The notes under the pieces were generated by a model. The model was not told where the DNA came from, made no database searches, and saw only the letters and a list, made by a program, of their open reading frames with translations. Source: Secundilactobacillus mixtipabuli (lineage in GTDB: Bacteria > Bacillota > Bacilli > Lactobacillales > Lactobacillaceae). Taken from it: a stretch of DNA of 64,000 nt. Both the position numbers and the translations under genes were made by a program. The stretch lies in assembly GCF_002217925.1 (NCBI RefSeq), contig NZ_BCMF01000003.1:186001-250000 (forward strand), read 5' to 3'. Shown here piece after piece: positions 52,701-61,318 of the stretch. Numbering within the stretch: position 1 is the stretch's first letter; every line of letters begins with the position of its first letter.

Positions 52701-54333
52701 GGTTTTACTAGGCGGTTTAGCGTTATCGTTATCAGTGGTTTTAGCAGCCTGTGCGAGTGCCAATGGTAAATCTGGCGAGAGTGGTTCAACTAACAGCACC
52801 GATAAAATTTCACTCATGCAAACAACCGATTTAGTGTCATTGGATAATTCAAACTTTGCGGATTTACCCATGTGGAATGTGCTGGAAAACAGTTTTGAGG
52901 GATTGTATCGGCAGGACAGCAATAATCAAGTTGCCCCAGGAATCGCGGAGTCGGTCGTTAAGCCAACTAACGGCGGTAAGACGTACACCTTCCATCTACG
53001 GCCAAACGCTAAGTGGAGCAATGGTGATGACGTGACTGCCCAGGACTTTGTTAAGTCTTGGCAAAGGTCAGTTTCTGATAAGTCGAAGTCTGGCTACAAC
53101 TACATTTTCTCAGGAATCCAAAATGCAGATCAAATCAGTAATGGCAAATTATCACCCACTCAGTTGGGTGCAAAAGCGGTAAATGCCCATACATTGCAGG
53201 TTAACTTGGAACATCCAATGCCTTACTTCAGTAAGATGATGATTTTGCCGGCCTTCTTCCCACAAGATACTAAAGTGGTACAGAAATATGGCAGCAAGTA
53301 TGGGACCAATTCTGATCGCGTCGTTTCCGATGGGCCATTCAAGGTCAGCGGCTGGACCGGGACGAACGATAACTGGAAACTGCTACGCAATCCGCACTAC
53401 TACGATCAAAAGGCGGTTCATCTAAAGGAAATCGATATGCAAGTTGTGAAGGATGCCAATACGGCGCACAACTTATTTGCTAAAGGACAGCTTGACGATG
53501 CCACGATTACTGGCGTGACAGCTCAAGGTATGCAAAAAGATAAAGATTTGCGGCACGTTGAAAAAGCCGGTACTTACTACCTGCGGTTAAATAACAAGAA
53601 CGGTAAAGCGCTCAATAATCAAAAGCTGCGTCAGGCAGTCTCGTTAGCAGTTGATCGGAACCACTTAACAAAGGATGTTTTGGCGGATGGCTCAAAACCG
53701 GCTTACACCTACGTTGCACGAGGATTGGCAACTGATCCAACTACTGGTAAAGATTTCGCAACTGAGATGACGCCAAAGGAAACCTATAACGTTGCTAAGG
53801 CTAAGTCACTTTGGCAACAAGGTTTGAAGGAAGCTCATTTAAAGGGGACCGTTAATTTAACGCTTGTTAGTCTTGATGATACTTCTGATAAAAATGTCGC
53901 TGAATTTGTTCAGGGAACTTTGAAACAGAACTTGGGCAACGTTAAGATCAGCACGGAAAACTTGCCGTCTAAATCACGTAACGACAAGGAAGCCAATGGC
54001 GCCTTTGATTTTGATGAAACTTTGTGGCTGGCAGACTTCGGGGATCCTGAAAACTTCTTCTCAATCCTGACTAAGAATAACCCGCAAAACTACGGTCACT
54101 ATGAAGATGCCCAGTTTAACGCGGCGATGAAGGATGCAACAACGGCTAACGCTGCTAACGAATCGGCATACTGGAAAGATATGAGAACAGCTCAAAGTCG
54201 ATTAAATGAGAACATGCCAGTTGTTCCGCTCTATTCGATGGTTGAAAGTCATTTGGTTAACCCTAAACTTAAGGGAGTTGAGTACCATCCCGTTGGTGAA
54301 AATGATTATACCCGGGCTTACTTAGAAAAATAA
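52687..54333 (+). CDS. Oligopeptide-binding lipoprotein (OppA/DppE family)
   Basis: 548-aa lipoprotein. The signal peptide ends in LAACASANGK (lipobox Cys21). The SBP_bac_5 fold is visible: LENSFEGLYRQDSNNQVAPGIAES, TYTFHLRPNAKWSNGDDVTAQDF, and DGPFKVSGWTG. The C-terminal end has PLYSMVESHLVNPKLKGV. It delivers peptides to an Opp permease encoded elsewhere, as no oppBCDF genes follow. ATG 52687 overlaps the peptidase stop by 14 bp; AGTAGGGGGA is the ribosome site. Confidence 0.92.
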   Translation: MKKNKVLLGGLALSLSVVLAACASANGKSGESGSTNSTDKISLMQTTDLVSLDNSNFADLPMWNVLENSFEGLYRQDSNNQVAPGIAESVVKPTNGGKTYTFHLRPNAKWSNGDDVTAQDFVKSWQRSVSDKSKSGYNYIFSGIQNADQISNGKLSPTQLGAKAVNAHTLQVNLEHPMPYFSKMMILPAFFPQDTKVVQKYGSKYGTNSDRVVSDGPFKVSGWTGTNDNWKLLRNPHYYDQKAVHLKEIDMQVVKDANTAHNLFAKGQLDDATITGVTAQGMQKDKDLRHVEKAGTYYLRLNNKNGKALNNQKLRQAVSLAVDRNHLTKDVLADGSKPAYTYVARGLATDPTTGKDFATEMTPKETYNVAKAKSLWQQGLKEAHLKGTVNLTLVSLDDTSDKNVAEFVQGTLKQNLGNVKISTENLPSKSRNDKEANGAFDFDETLWLADFGDPENFFSILTKNNPQNYGHYEDAQFNAAMKDATTANAANESAYWKDMRTAQSRLNENMPVVPLYSMVESHLVNPKLKGVEYHPVGENDYTRAYLEK

Positions 54334-54343
54334 GTCTTGATTG

Positions 54344-54389
54344 AAAAGCGCTGAAAACAGCTAGAAATGGCTATTTTCAGCGCTTTTTT
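54344..54389 (+). terminator. Terminator of iminopeptidase-OppA operon
   Basis: AAAAGCGCTGAAAACAGC pairs with GCTATTTTCAGCGCTTTT, followed by T. Confidence 0.9.
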
Positions 54390-54680
54390 GCGTCGTGATT
54401 AGTGCATAATATGCAAAGGAACAATTTTTTAAAATAATTTTGTAAGGGATTACATCTGTATATTTTGAAATAAAATTCAAAATATATACAAAGCCAGCAG
54501 TGAAAGTGACTGTTTTAAACGGATTTTGTTAATATTCATAAATATAAACTGGATAATTTTTAAAAAATTTCACATTTTCCCCATGGATTATTAACTTAAC
54601 TAGGGTAAACTGAATAATATAAAAAGGCGCGGCTGTATATCATATGCAAAAAAGCCGCCTCAAGAAATGAGGGAAATCCT
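54390..54680 (+). promoter_or_regulatory. Upstream region of permease gene with leader hairpin
   Basis: AT-rich 290 bp. AGGC-GC-GGCT at 54625-54634 pairs with AGCCGCCT at 54653-54660 across GTATATCATATGC, close before the ribosome site GAGGGAAA. AT-rich sequence near 54600-54620 (GAATAATATAAA) could hold the -10 box. No small gene is seen. Confidence 0.4.
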
Positions 54681-56099
54681 ATGACATCACAAGCTCACAA
54701 AATCAACGGTGTTTCACTTACTGCCATGGTTGTGACGACAGCAATTGGCTCCGGAATTTTTGCGTTGAGCAGTGATCTGGCTGTTGCAGCGTCCCCAGGG
54801 GCAGCTATTATATCTTGGACGATTGTTGGGTTCGGTATTTTGATGTTAGCTGCTTGTTTGAATAACTTATTGAATAAGCGTTCTGACTTAGAAGGTATTT
54901 TTTCGTATGGTAAAGCAGGGTTTGGTTCTTTCGTTGGTTTCATCAGCGGTTGGGGCTACTGGATGTCAGCTTGGTTAGGCAACGTGGCGTTTGCGACCGT
55001 TTTTATGAGTACTTTAGGGTACTTCTTCCCCTTCTTCCAGCATGGCAATAGTCCACAATCGATCTTTGTCGCCAGTATTCTTGCGTGGGCACTGACATTT
55101 CTGGTTAATCACGGGATCGAAAGTGCGGCGTTAATGAATACGGTGATCACAGTCTGCAAGTTAATTCCAATTTTTACCTTCATCATTGTGGCTGCTATTT
55201 TGTTTAACGGTCATATCTTTACGGCACAATTTTGGGGTAACTTGAGAGGTTCCGTGACTTTTGGCGCAATTGCACCGCAGATCCGCAGTAGTTTAATGAT
55301 TATGATGTGGGTCTTCGTTGGTATTGAAGGCGCCACAGTGTTGGCGTCACGCGCTAAGAGCCGTAAGATAGCCGGTCGTTCCACCTTAATTGGTGTGAGT
55401 TGTTTACTATTAATATACGTACTGGCCTCCATCTTGCCATATGGCTATCTACCACGAGCTGAGTTAGTTCAAATGAAACAGCCTGCCATGGTGTATATTT
55501 TTGAAGAAATGGTGGGTCAATGGGGTGGTAGCTTTATCAGTATTGGCCTCCTTATTTCAATTTTGGGGGCATGGCTTTCGTGGACGATGCTGCCGGCTGA
55601 AACGTTGGGAATGATGGCTGAACAAGGGCTGTTACCTAAGCGGTTTGCTAAAAAGAACAAACATGGTGTGCCAACACTGGCACTGATGACGACGGCATGC
55701 ATGGTCCAGGGCTTCATGATTGTCCTGGTTTTTGCTGAAAAAGCGTATGAATTTGCGTATAGTCTTTGTACAGCATCTATTGTGGTGTGTTACATCATTG
55801 TGGCGGCGTACCAAATCAAATATTCCTGGCAGAACCGGAGCACTAAGGGTAATCTGCTGCAGATGTGGATTGGCATAGCGGCGCTGACCTTCCAGTTTGT
55901 GGGGATTACGTTAGCCGGTCTTCAGTATCTGTTCATCTGTCTGGTCGTCTACGTACCGGGAATTATTCTGTACGCCCTCACGTTAAAGACGAATACGGGT
56001 CGGTACCTGAACCGGCTGGAGTGGTCAGCTTCGATATTGATTGTTAGCGGTGCCGTAATTACGGTTGCTATGATGCTAATGGGTAGGCTCTCGCTGTAA
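54681..56099 (+). CDS. APC-family basic amino acid/polyamine antiporter-like permease
   Basis: 472-aa membrane protein with 12-13 segments. APC marks include VVTTAIGSGIFALSSDLA at the N-terminus (helix 1 break), RSDLEGIFSYGKAGFG, MMWVFVGIEGATVLASRAKS near 210-230, and SWTMLPAETLGMMAEQGLLP near 300. This fits the ArcD/LysP-like antiporter (APA) branch. There is no adjoining decarboxylase or deiminase gene, so the exchange pair cannot be named. ATG 54681 has GAGGGAAA upstream. Confidence 0.85.
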   Translation: MTSQAHKINGVSLTAMVVTTAIGSGIFALSSDLAVAASPGAAIISWTIVGFGILMLAACLNNLLNKRSDLEGIFSYGKAGFGSFVGFISGWGYWMSAWLGNVAFATVFMSTLGYFFPFFQHGNSPQSIFVASILAWALTFLVNHGIESAALMNTVITVCKLIPIFTFIIVAAILFNGHIFTAQFWGNLRGSVTFGAIAPQIRSSLMIMMWVFVGIEGATVLASRAKSRKIAGRSTLIGVSCLLLIYVLASILPYGYLPRAELVQMKQPAMVYIFEEMVGQWGGSFISIGLLISILGAWLSWTMLPAETLGMMAEQGLLPKRFAKKNKHGVPTLALMTTACMVQGFMIVLVFAEKAYEFAYSLCTASIVVCYIIVAAYQIKYSWQNRSTKGNLLQMWIGIAALTFQFVGITLAGLQYLFICLVVYVPGIILYALTLKTNTGRYLNRLEWSASILIVSGAVITVAMMLMGRLSL

Positions 56100-56260
56100 T
56101 CTGAATTGAAGTCATCCTAGTTAAATCTAATAGTTATTAAATCAATTAATCGGAAACAAAATGTTTGGCTTACCTAAAAAGAGCTTGTGTTCCACTCTAT
56201 GAATGTTATAGTTATTCTAGGGAAACCGAATTAATGGTTAATTAGATTAGGAGGATTTTG

Positions 56261-56722
56261 ATGCTTACAGAAGACGATTTTGATGCAGAAGAAATGAGTT
56301 ACAACCGGTTACTGTTAGCCGTGGATGATGACGATGATGAATCATCACGTAAGGCGTTCAACTATGCCTGCACGTTAGCACGGACATTTGATTTACCACT
56401 CGGTATCGTGTCAGTCATGGAAACTGGTGATATGAATATTTTCCAATCACTGTCTCCAGATGTGATCAAGGCGCGCAGAGATGATATCTATCATGATCTA
56501 AACACTTATGTCAGCAAGGCCAAAGCCTTTGGCGTAAAAGAAGTGAAACCGATGGTGGGTGAAGGTAAGCCAGAACGGGTAATTTTGGAAGAAATCATCC
56601 CAGATTTTAAGCCGGATCTTGTTTTGTTGGGTTCGCATAAGCACCGTGGTAATTTAAGAATTGGCCACGTTGCGGGTGAGATTATGAGAGAAGCTAAGGT
56701 GTCGGTGATTATTGTTAAGTAG
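56261..56722 (+). CDS. Universal stress protein (UspA family)
   Basis: 153-aa cytosolic protein. It has YNRLLLAVDDDDDESSRKAFNYA at the N-terminus and VGEGKPERVILEEIIPDFKPDLVLLGSHKHRGNLRI.HVAGEIMREAKVSVIIVK at the C-terminus, with the ATP-binding G-2x-G-9x-G(S/T)-like site here GSHKHRG. ATG 56261 follows AGGAGG by 6 nt. Single gene; likely involved in stress or acid survival. The next 380 bp contains only repeats and a terminator. Confidence 0.88.
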   Translation: MLTEDDFDAEEMSYNRLLLAVDDDDDESSRKAFNYACTLARTFDLPLGIVSVMETGDMNIFQSLSPDVIKARRDDIYHDLNTYVSKAKAFGVKEVKPMVGEGKPERVILEEIIPDFKPDLVLLGSHKHRGNLRIGHVAGEIMREAKVSVIIVK

Positions 56723-57049
56723 AGTGTGAAACGAGGCGTTTAGAGACCGGAGTGTAAGGCGTCCCCACCATAAATCCTGGGTTTGGATTTGTGGTGGGGA
56801 CGCCTTACATGCAGGTCTTTGCCTCGTTGAACACGTTTATACAATATGGAACTAAAGCACCATAAATCCCGGGTTTGGATTTGTGGCAGGGTGCCTTTAC
56901 ATGCAGGTCTCTGCGTTGTTGAACACGTTTATACAATATGGAACTAAAGCACCATAAATCCCGGGTTTGGATTTGTGGTGGGGCGTCTTTACATGCAGGT
57001 CTCTGCGTTGTGGAGCACGTTTATGCAATGTAGAAGTAAATATGAATAC
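56723..57049. repeat. Three tandem 92-bp palindromic repeats with nested hairpin element
   Basis: Units at 56766-56857, 56858-56949 and 56950-57041 share CACCATAAATCC(C/T)GGG, TTGGATTTGTGG, TTTACATGCAGGTCT and CACGTTTAT.CAAT. The first has an extended stem (GTAAGGCGTCCCCACCA with TGGTGGGGACGCCTTAC, with AGTGTAAG at 56751-56758 and CTTACATGCAGG at 56804-56815) inside an outer stem AACGAGGC/GCCTCGTT. Units 2 and 3 have lost stem pairing. Likely terminator and repeat-family site. Confidence 0.8.
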
Positions 57050-57090
57050 AAAAGAACCGCAATCCCACTATCATGGGGTTGCGGTTCTTT
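57050..57090. terminator. Terminator of the Rgg-type regulator gene (and usp region)
   Basis: AAAAGAACCGCAATCCC pairs with GGGGTTGCGGTTCTTT. It serves the minus-strand regulator and can stop plus-strand read-through. Confidence 0.88.
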
Positions 57091-57102
57091 ACATTTAAAC
57101 CA

Positions 57103-57951
57103 CTAGTTAAAAACGGTCTTTTCAATGCGTTCCAAAAGTTTCAGGTTATTATTCATCCGCGCAAAGGCTTTTGCGTCGTTGATCATCTGAGTGATGGCGT
57201 TGCTATCCCGACCTTCTGCAATCGCGTTTTGTGCGCGACGGAAGCAAATCCGGGCAGCGTAATACGTCACGTGATTATTAGCACAGATCTCGTAACCATA
57301 TTCCAAGAGTGAATCACTGGTTTTGTAATCTTCAACGTGCGCGAAATACTCGGCGGTGTAGAAGACCATGTTCAGTGCACGCCAGATGGCCTTGTTATCC
57401 GTTAATGGCAGGGTGTGCAGGCCATCGAAGACCTTTTGGAAGAAAAATTCACTTTTCTGGTTTTCGTGGTTATGACCATAGGCAATCCCACTACCGGTAT
57501 AGGCGAGCTGGGTATAGATGGTGCTGTGAGTATCGTCCAAATCGTTCAGGATTAAATTAAAGTAATACAAAGTATCAGCAATCGGCTTTTCCAACAAGGC
57601 GGATAAATAGCCCTTTACAAAGTAATACTGCATTTGTCCGTGAACGGAAAGGTTATCGAAATTGACCTGATTCAAGTCGTCGTTGGCACTGTCGTATTCA
57701 CTTGTAATCAATTTATATTCAGCACGATCCAAGAGCTGGTTAGCCTCTGACTGAGCCGGTGGGTTAACCGGAAAGACATCATCTAGGGTCAAGTTTAGAC
57801 GGGCACAAAGCTGCGTCAGGATTCGAATCGCAGGTGCCTTGCCAGAATTTTCAAATTTACTTAGCGTCGCTTGCGTACAGATACCGTCACAAAGCTCAGC
57901 TTGTGATAGCCCCATCGCTTTACGGGCTTTGATAAAGCGTTCAATATTCAT
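57103..57951 (-). CDS. Rgg/MutR-type HTH transcriptional regulator
   Basis: 282-aa cytosolic regulator. The N-terminal XRE-type helix-turn-helix (about 3-60) reads FIKARKAMGLSQAELCDGICTQATLSKFE. The C-terminal part (65-280) is all-helical with TPR-like repeats, as in RRNPP proteins that may bind short peptides. ATG 57951 has no strong ribosome site. A -10 TATAAT (minus, plus-strand 57983-57988) precedes it. It is divergent from argC, but no pheromone-like peptide gene with a ribosome site was found nearby. Confidence 0.82.
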   Translation of the reverse strand: MNIERFIKARKAMGLSQAELCDGICTQATLSKFENSGKAPAIRILTQLCARLNLTLDDVFPVNPPAQSEANQLLDRAEYKLITSEYDSANDDLNQVNFDNLSVHGQMQYYFVKGYLSALLEKPIADTLYYFNLILNDLDDTHSTIYTQLAYTGSGIAYGHNHENQKSEFFFQKVFDGLHTLPLTDNKAIWRALNMVFYTAEYFAHVEDYKTSDSLLEYGYEICANNHVTYYAARICFRRAQNAIAEGRDSNAITQMINDAKAFARMNNNLKLLERIEKTVFN

Positions 57952-58115
57952 GATCGATCATCCCGTATTTAGTATTTGCACTCATTATACCAGATATTTT
58001 ATTTTCCGCTAATGTAAGTCTAATACATAATCTAATTAACTGATTGCATCAAACCACGGTACTTTTGTAGCCAATTATTAAATCAAAATGAGAAGGCTCT
58101 TTTGGAATTAGCAAA

Positions 58116-58232
58116 ATTTATTCAAAAATAAATGCATACATGGCTTATTTTTGTAGATAATATACATAAATAAGCTTATTTTTGATAAATTCAGTAAAAA
58201 ATATTGCATTTTTTGAATGATGAGCTTATAGT
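58116..58232 (+). promoter_or_regulatory. argC promoter with ArgR-box-like sites
   Basis: TTGCAT at 58204-58209, 17-bp spacer, TATAGT at 58227-58232. GCATTTTTTGAATGA overlaps the -35, and TTTATTCAAAAATAAATGC lies at about 58117-58135. Both resemble the half sites of ARG boxes (T/GCATW and GAATA), so arginine repression through ArgR is likely. The rest of 57952-58279 is AT-rich, with ATAAATAAGCTTATTTTTG near 58165. Confidence 0.6.
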
Positions 58233-58279
58233 AAGACGCATACGAAAAAGCAACTAATAACTTATGTGAGGTGAAACCT

Positions 58280-59317
58280 ATGGACGTTGCGATAGTAGGC
58301 GTTACCGGCTACAGTGGCACAGTGCTATACACGCTGCTTGCTAAGCACCCGGCAATCGACCACATTAATTTATATGGACATCAAGATGAAGGGAAAGATG
58401 GTGAGGTCCGCTATCTCGATAAATTGGTTCCAGGTTTCTACGGCCAGCACATCAAGATTCAACGGTTCGATCCACAACAGATTATGGCAGCTAACGAGGC
58501 TGTCTTCTTCGCTACTTCCTCAGGGGTTTCCAGTCAGCTGGCAGGTGATTTTATCGATGCTGATTTTCCAGTGATCGACTTATCCGGCGACTACCGTTTG
58601 CCGGATCCAGCGGAATACGAGAAGTGGTATCACAAGCCGGCGGCATCTGCAGCGCATTTGCAAAAAGCCACCTATAGTTTGGCAGATTTTTACGAGCCAG
58701 GAACCAACTACATTGCTAATCCAGGCTGTTATGCCACGGCAACACTGCTGGGACTCGCACCAATGGTTCAAAGTGATTTAATTGATCCCGATACGATCGT
58801 GGTTGATGCCAAATCAGGGACTTCGGGTGCTGGGAAAAAGTTGACTGGTATTACTCACTTCACGGAAGCCAGTGATAATCTACAACTTTATGGGTTGAAT
58901 ACCCACAAACATATCCCAGAAATCGTTGCGCAACTTAAAAAATGGAATGATTCTGTGAACGCGATTCAATTCAGTACCACTTTATTACCACTGACGACTG
59001 GATTAATGGCCAGCATTTACGCCAAAGTTAAACCTGGCGTCACTCAGGAAAAACTGATGGCCGCGTTTAATGAAGACTATGGTGATTCGAATTTTGTTCA
59101 CGTCTTGAATGGCACAACACCGGATTTAAAAGAAGTCGTGGGCACGAATAATTGCGATATCGGGGTTGTGTACAATCCCGTTACTCAGACGGTGATGGTC
59201 ATCAGTGTCATTGATAATTTGATCAAAGGGGCTGCTGGACAAGCCGTTCAGAACTTCAACCACTTGTTTGACTTTGCTGAAACGACTGCTTTACCAGCCT
59301 TACCAGCTTTTGTTTAA
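58280..59317 (+). CDS. argC: N-acetyl-gamma-glutamyl-phosphate reductase
   Basis: 345-aa cytosolic enzyme, third step of arginine synthesis. NADP motif VAIVGVTGYSGTVLY at the N-terminus; catalytic Cys150 in ANPGCYATATLLGL; the later GINTHKHIPEI-type sequence here reads GLNTHKHIPEI with catalytic His. ATG 58280 is preferred because GAGGTG at 58268-58273 precedes it; the GTG at 58271 lies in that ribosome site. First gene of argCJBD. Confidence 0.94.
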   Translation: MDVAIVGVTGYSGTVLYTLLAKHPAIDHINLYGHQDEGKDGEVRYLDKLVPGFYGQHIKIQRFDPQQIMAANEAVFFATSSGVSSQLAGDFIDADFPVIDLSGDYRLPDPAEYEKWYHKPAASAAHLQKATYSLADFYEPGTNYIANPGCYATATLLGLAPMVQSDLIDPDTIVVDAKSGTSGAGKKLTGITHFTEASDNLQLYGLNTHKHIPEIVAQLKKWNDSVNAIQFSTTLLPLTTGLMASIYAKVKPGVTQEKLMAAFNEDYGDSNFVHVLNGTTPDLKEVVGTNNCDIGVVYNPVTQTVMVISVIDNLIKGAAGQAVQNFNHLFDFAETTALPALPAFV

Positions 59318-59349
59318 GCTGAAATTGAGAATGAGAAAGAAGAACGCGT

Positions 59350-60558
59350 ATGATAAAAACCGATGATGTGACACTCACAAATTTTCAATGGCCAACGGGT
59401 TACTACAATGATGGCATCGAAGTGGGTCTTGGCCAAAGTGATAAATTAGATTTTGGTTACCTGGTTTCTGAAGTCCCAGCCAGTGCGGCAGGGACCTACA
59501 CCACCAATAAATTTCAAGCAGCACCAACTAAACTCACTAAGAACACCATTAATCAGGCTCATCAACTCCAAGCCGTTGTGATGAACAGTGCTTGTGCAAA
59601 TTCATGTACGGGTCAGCAGGGTGAACAAAACGCTCTGACTGAACAGCAGCTGATGGCGCAAAAACTAGGCATCGACGCCAACTTGGTTGGGGTTGCTTCA
59701 ACCGGATTGATTGGCGCGCAACTTCCGATGGCTAAAATTACCGCGGGAATTAAACAGCTTAGCCCGCACCATGATGACAACGTGACTAAAGCCGTTCTAA
59801 CAACGGATAAAAAGCCGAAGCATGCCTGTGTGCAACTCCAAATGGGCGGCAAAACGGTGACCATTACTGGTTTCGCTAAGGGCTCCGGCATGATTCACCC
59901 CAAGATGGCCACTATGCTGGGGTTTGTGACTACGGATGCCGCTATCGACGGCAACCTGTTGCAGCAAACGTTGAGTCAAACGGTAGATACCACGTTTAAC
60001 CAAATCACCGTTGATGGAGATACGTCCACTAATGACATGCTCGTGGTCATGGCAAACGGCATGGCTGGTGCGCCCAAACTGACGAGTACTGATGACGCAG
60101 ATTTTTCGACCTTCGAACAGGGCTTGCACTTGGTACTTCAAGAATTAGCAAAGCAGATTGCTGCCGATGGCGAAGGGGCAACTAAGTTAGTGGAATGTAA
60201 CGTTAAAGGCGCCTTTAACGAACTGGAAGGCCAAGAAGTTGCTAAGGCCATTGTTGGTTCAAACTTAGTTAAGGCGGCCATTTTTGGTCAAGATCCTAAC
60301 TGGGGCCGAATTATTTCGACGATTGGGATGACCAATGCACACGTTGATATTAATCACGTTGATATCGAAGTGAACGGTATCAAAATGGTCAAAGACAGCT
60401 TAGGGTTACCGTTTGATGAACAGGCTGCACACGATAGTATGGGTGCCAGCAAAGTCGTCATCGATGTTGACCTGCACGTGGGCGATGCAACAGGCCAAGC
60501 TTGGGGCTGTGATTTAACTTATAATTACGTCAAAATTAACGCCAGTTATCATACTTAA
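59350..60558 (+). CDS. argJ: Glutamate N-acetyltransferase / amino-acid acetyltransferase (ornithine acetyltransferase)
   Basis: 402-aa self-cleaving enzyme. The nucleophile Thr188 lies in HPKMATMLGF, where the chain splits into alpha and beta parts. GIKLSDQ-type motifs and QITVDGDTSTNDMLVVMANG are conserved. It transfers acetyl groups from acetylornithine to glutamate (recycling path) and perhaps from acetyl-CoA. ATG 59350 lies 32 nt after argC, with AGAAAGAAG upstream. No argA is needed if the recycling or bifunctional form is active. Confidence 0.94.
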   Translation: MIKTDDVTLTNFQWPTGYYNDGIEVGLGQSDKLDFGYLVSEVPASAAGTYTTNKFQAAPTKLTKNTINQAHQLQAVVMNSACANSCTGQQGEQNALTEQQLMAQKLGIDANLVGVASTGLIGAQLPMAKITAGIKQLSPHHDDNVTKAVLTTDKKPKHACVQLQMGGKTVTITGFAKGSGMIHPKMATMLGFVTTDAAIDGNLLQQTLSQTVDTTFNQITVDGDTSTNDMLVVMANGMAGAPKLTSTDDADFSTFEQGLHLVLQELAKQIAADGEGATKLVECNVKGAFNELEGQEVAKAIVGSNLVKAAIFGQDPNWGRIISTIGMTNAHVDINHVDIEVNGIKMVKDSLGLPFDEQAAHDSMGASKVVIDVDLHVGDATGQAWGCDLTYNYVKINASYHT

Positions 60559-60573
60559 AAGGGAGCGACAGTC

Positions 60574-61317
60574 GTGAATCTGATCATTGTTAAAATCGGT
60601 GGCAACGCCATCTCAAAACTGAATAGTGAGTTCTTCGAACAGCTACGTCAATGGCGTCAGGCCGGTAAAAAAGTTTTACTGATTCACGGCGGCGGTCCGC
60701 AGATCTCAAAACTGTCAGCTAAACTGAACATTCCTACGATTAAGAAGGATGGGATCCGGTTGACGGATGAACCAACTTTGAATTTAACCAAGATGGTGTT
60801 ACTGGGCAATACCCAGCCAGCGCTATTAATGCGGTTAGCTCACGAAGGCTTGGCGGCCATCGGACTCAATGCATCCGATCAGCAGTTATTAACGGGCCAA
60901 TATATTGACCAAGCAGCATACGGTGCTGTTGGTAATATTACGGGTGTGAATGAGCTGGCGCTTTCTAAGATTCTTAAGGGGCAAATAGGTGTTTTAGCAC
61001 CATTAGCACTGACGCCGGATGGTGAGTGGCTAAACGTTAACGCGGATACTGCCGCAGCGGATGTTGCGCGGGTCCTGAAAGCCAGTCAACTTTACTTACT
61101 AACTGACGTTCCTGGCGTCCTCAAAAACGGCAAAGTGATCTCTGCTATGATTCCGCAGGATCTACCACACTTAATAGAAGAAAAAGTCATCACTGACGGG
61201 ATGCAGCCGAAACTTTCAGCAGCGGTAAAAGCTGTTCATGCTGGGGTTCAGGCGGTTCGCATTACCGATCAATTAACACATCCAGGAACAACATTAAAAA
61301 TGGGGGCAAACGATTGA
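60574..61317 (+). CDS. argB: Acetylglutamate kinase
   Basis: 247-aa kinase, second step of arginine synthesis. IVKIGGNAI at the N-terminus, LIHGGGPQISKL near 38, and LNVNADTAAADVARVL near residue 150 are family marks, with catalytic Lys residues in VKIGG and the C-terminal MQPKLSAAVKAV. GTG 60574 has AAGGGAGCG upstream, 16 nt after argJ. It lacks the N-terminal extension of feedback-sensitive hexameric forms, so arginine inhibition is probably weak (inference). Confidence 0.93.
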   Translation: MNLIIVKIGGNAISKLNSEFFEQLRQWRQAGKKVLLIHGGGPQISKLSAKLNIPTIKKDGIRLTDEPTLNLTKMVLLGNTQPALLMRLAHEGLAAIGLNASDQQLLTGQYIDQAAYGAVGNITGVNELALSKILKGQIGVLAPLALTPDGEWLNVNADTAAADVARVLKASQLYLLTDVPGVLKNGKVISAMIPQDLPHLIEEKVITDGMQPKLSAAVKAVHAGVQAVRITDQLTHPGTTLKMGAND

Positions 61318-61318
61318 A

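Noticed and set aside
54625-54660. Riboswitch upstream of the APC permease
   Set aside because: Only one bulged hairpin with no conserved aptamer core (lysine, T-box or guanidine type) is present.
56723-57041. Possible CRISPR array (three regularly spaced repeats)
   Set aside because: The 92-bp units are contiguous with similarity over the whole unit; there are no unique spacers and no cas genes.
58080-58150. Short hydrophobic peptide gene (pheromone) for the Rgg-type regulator
   Set aside because: Frames such as MHLFLNKFC occur on the minus strand but lack a ribosome site and lie in the ArgR-box region.
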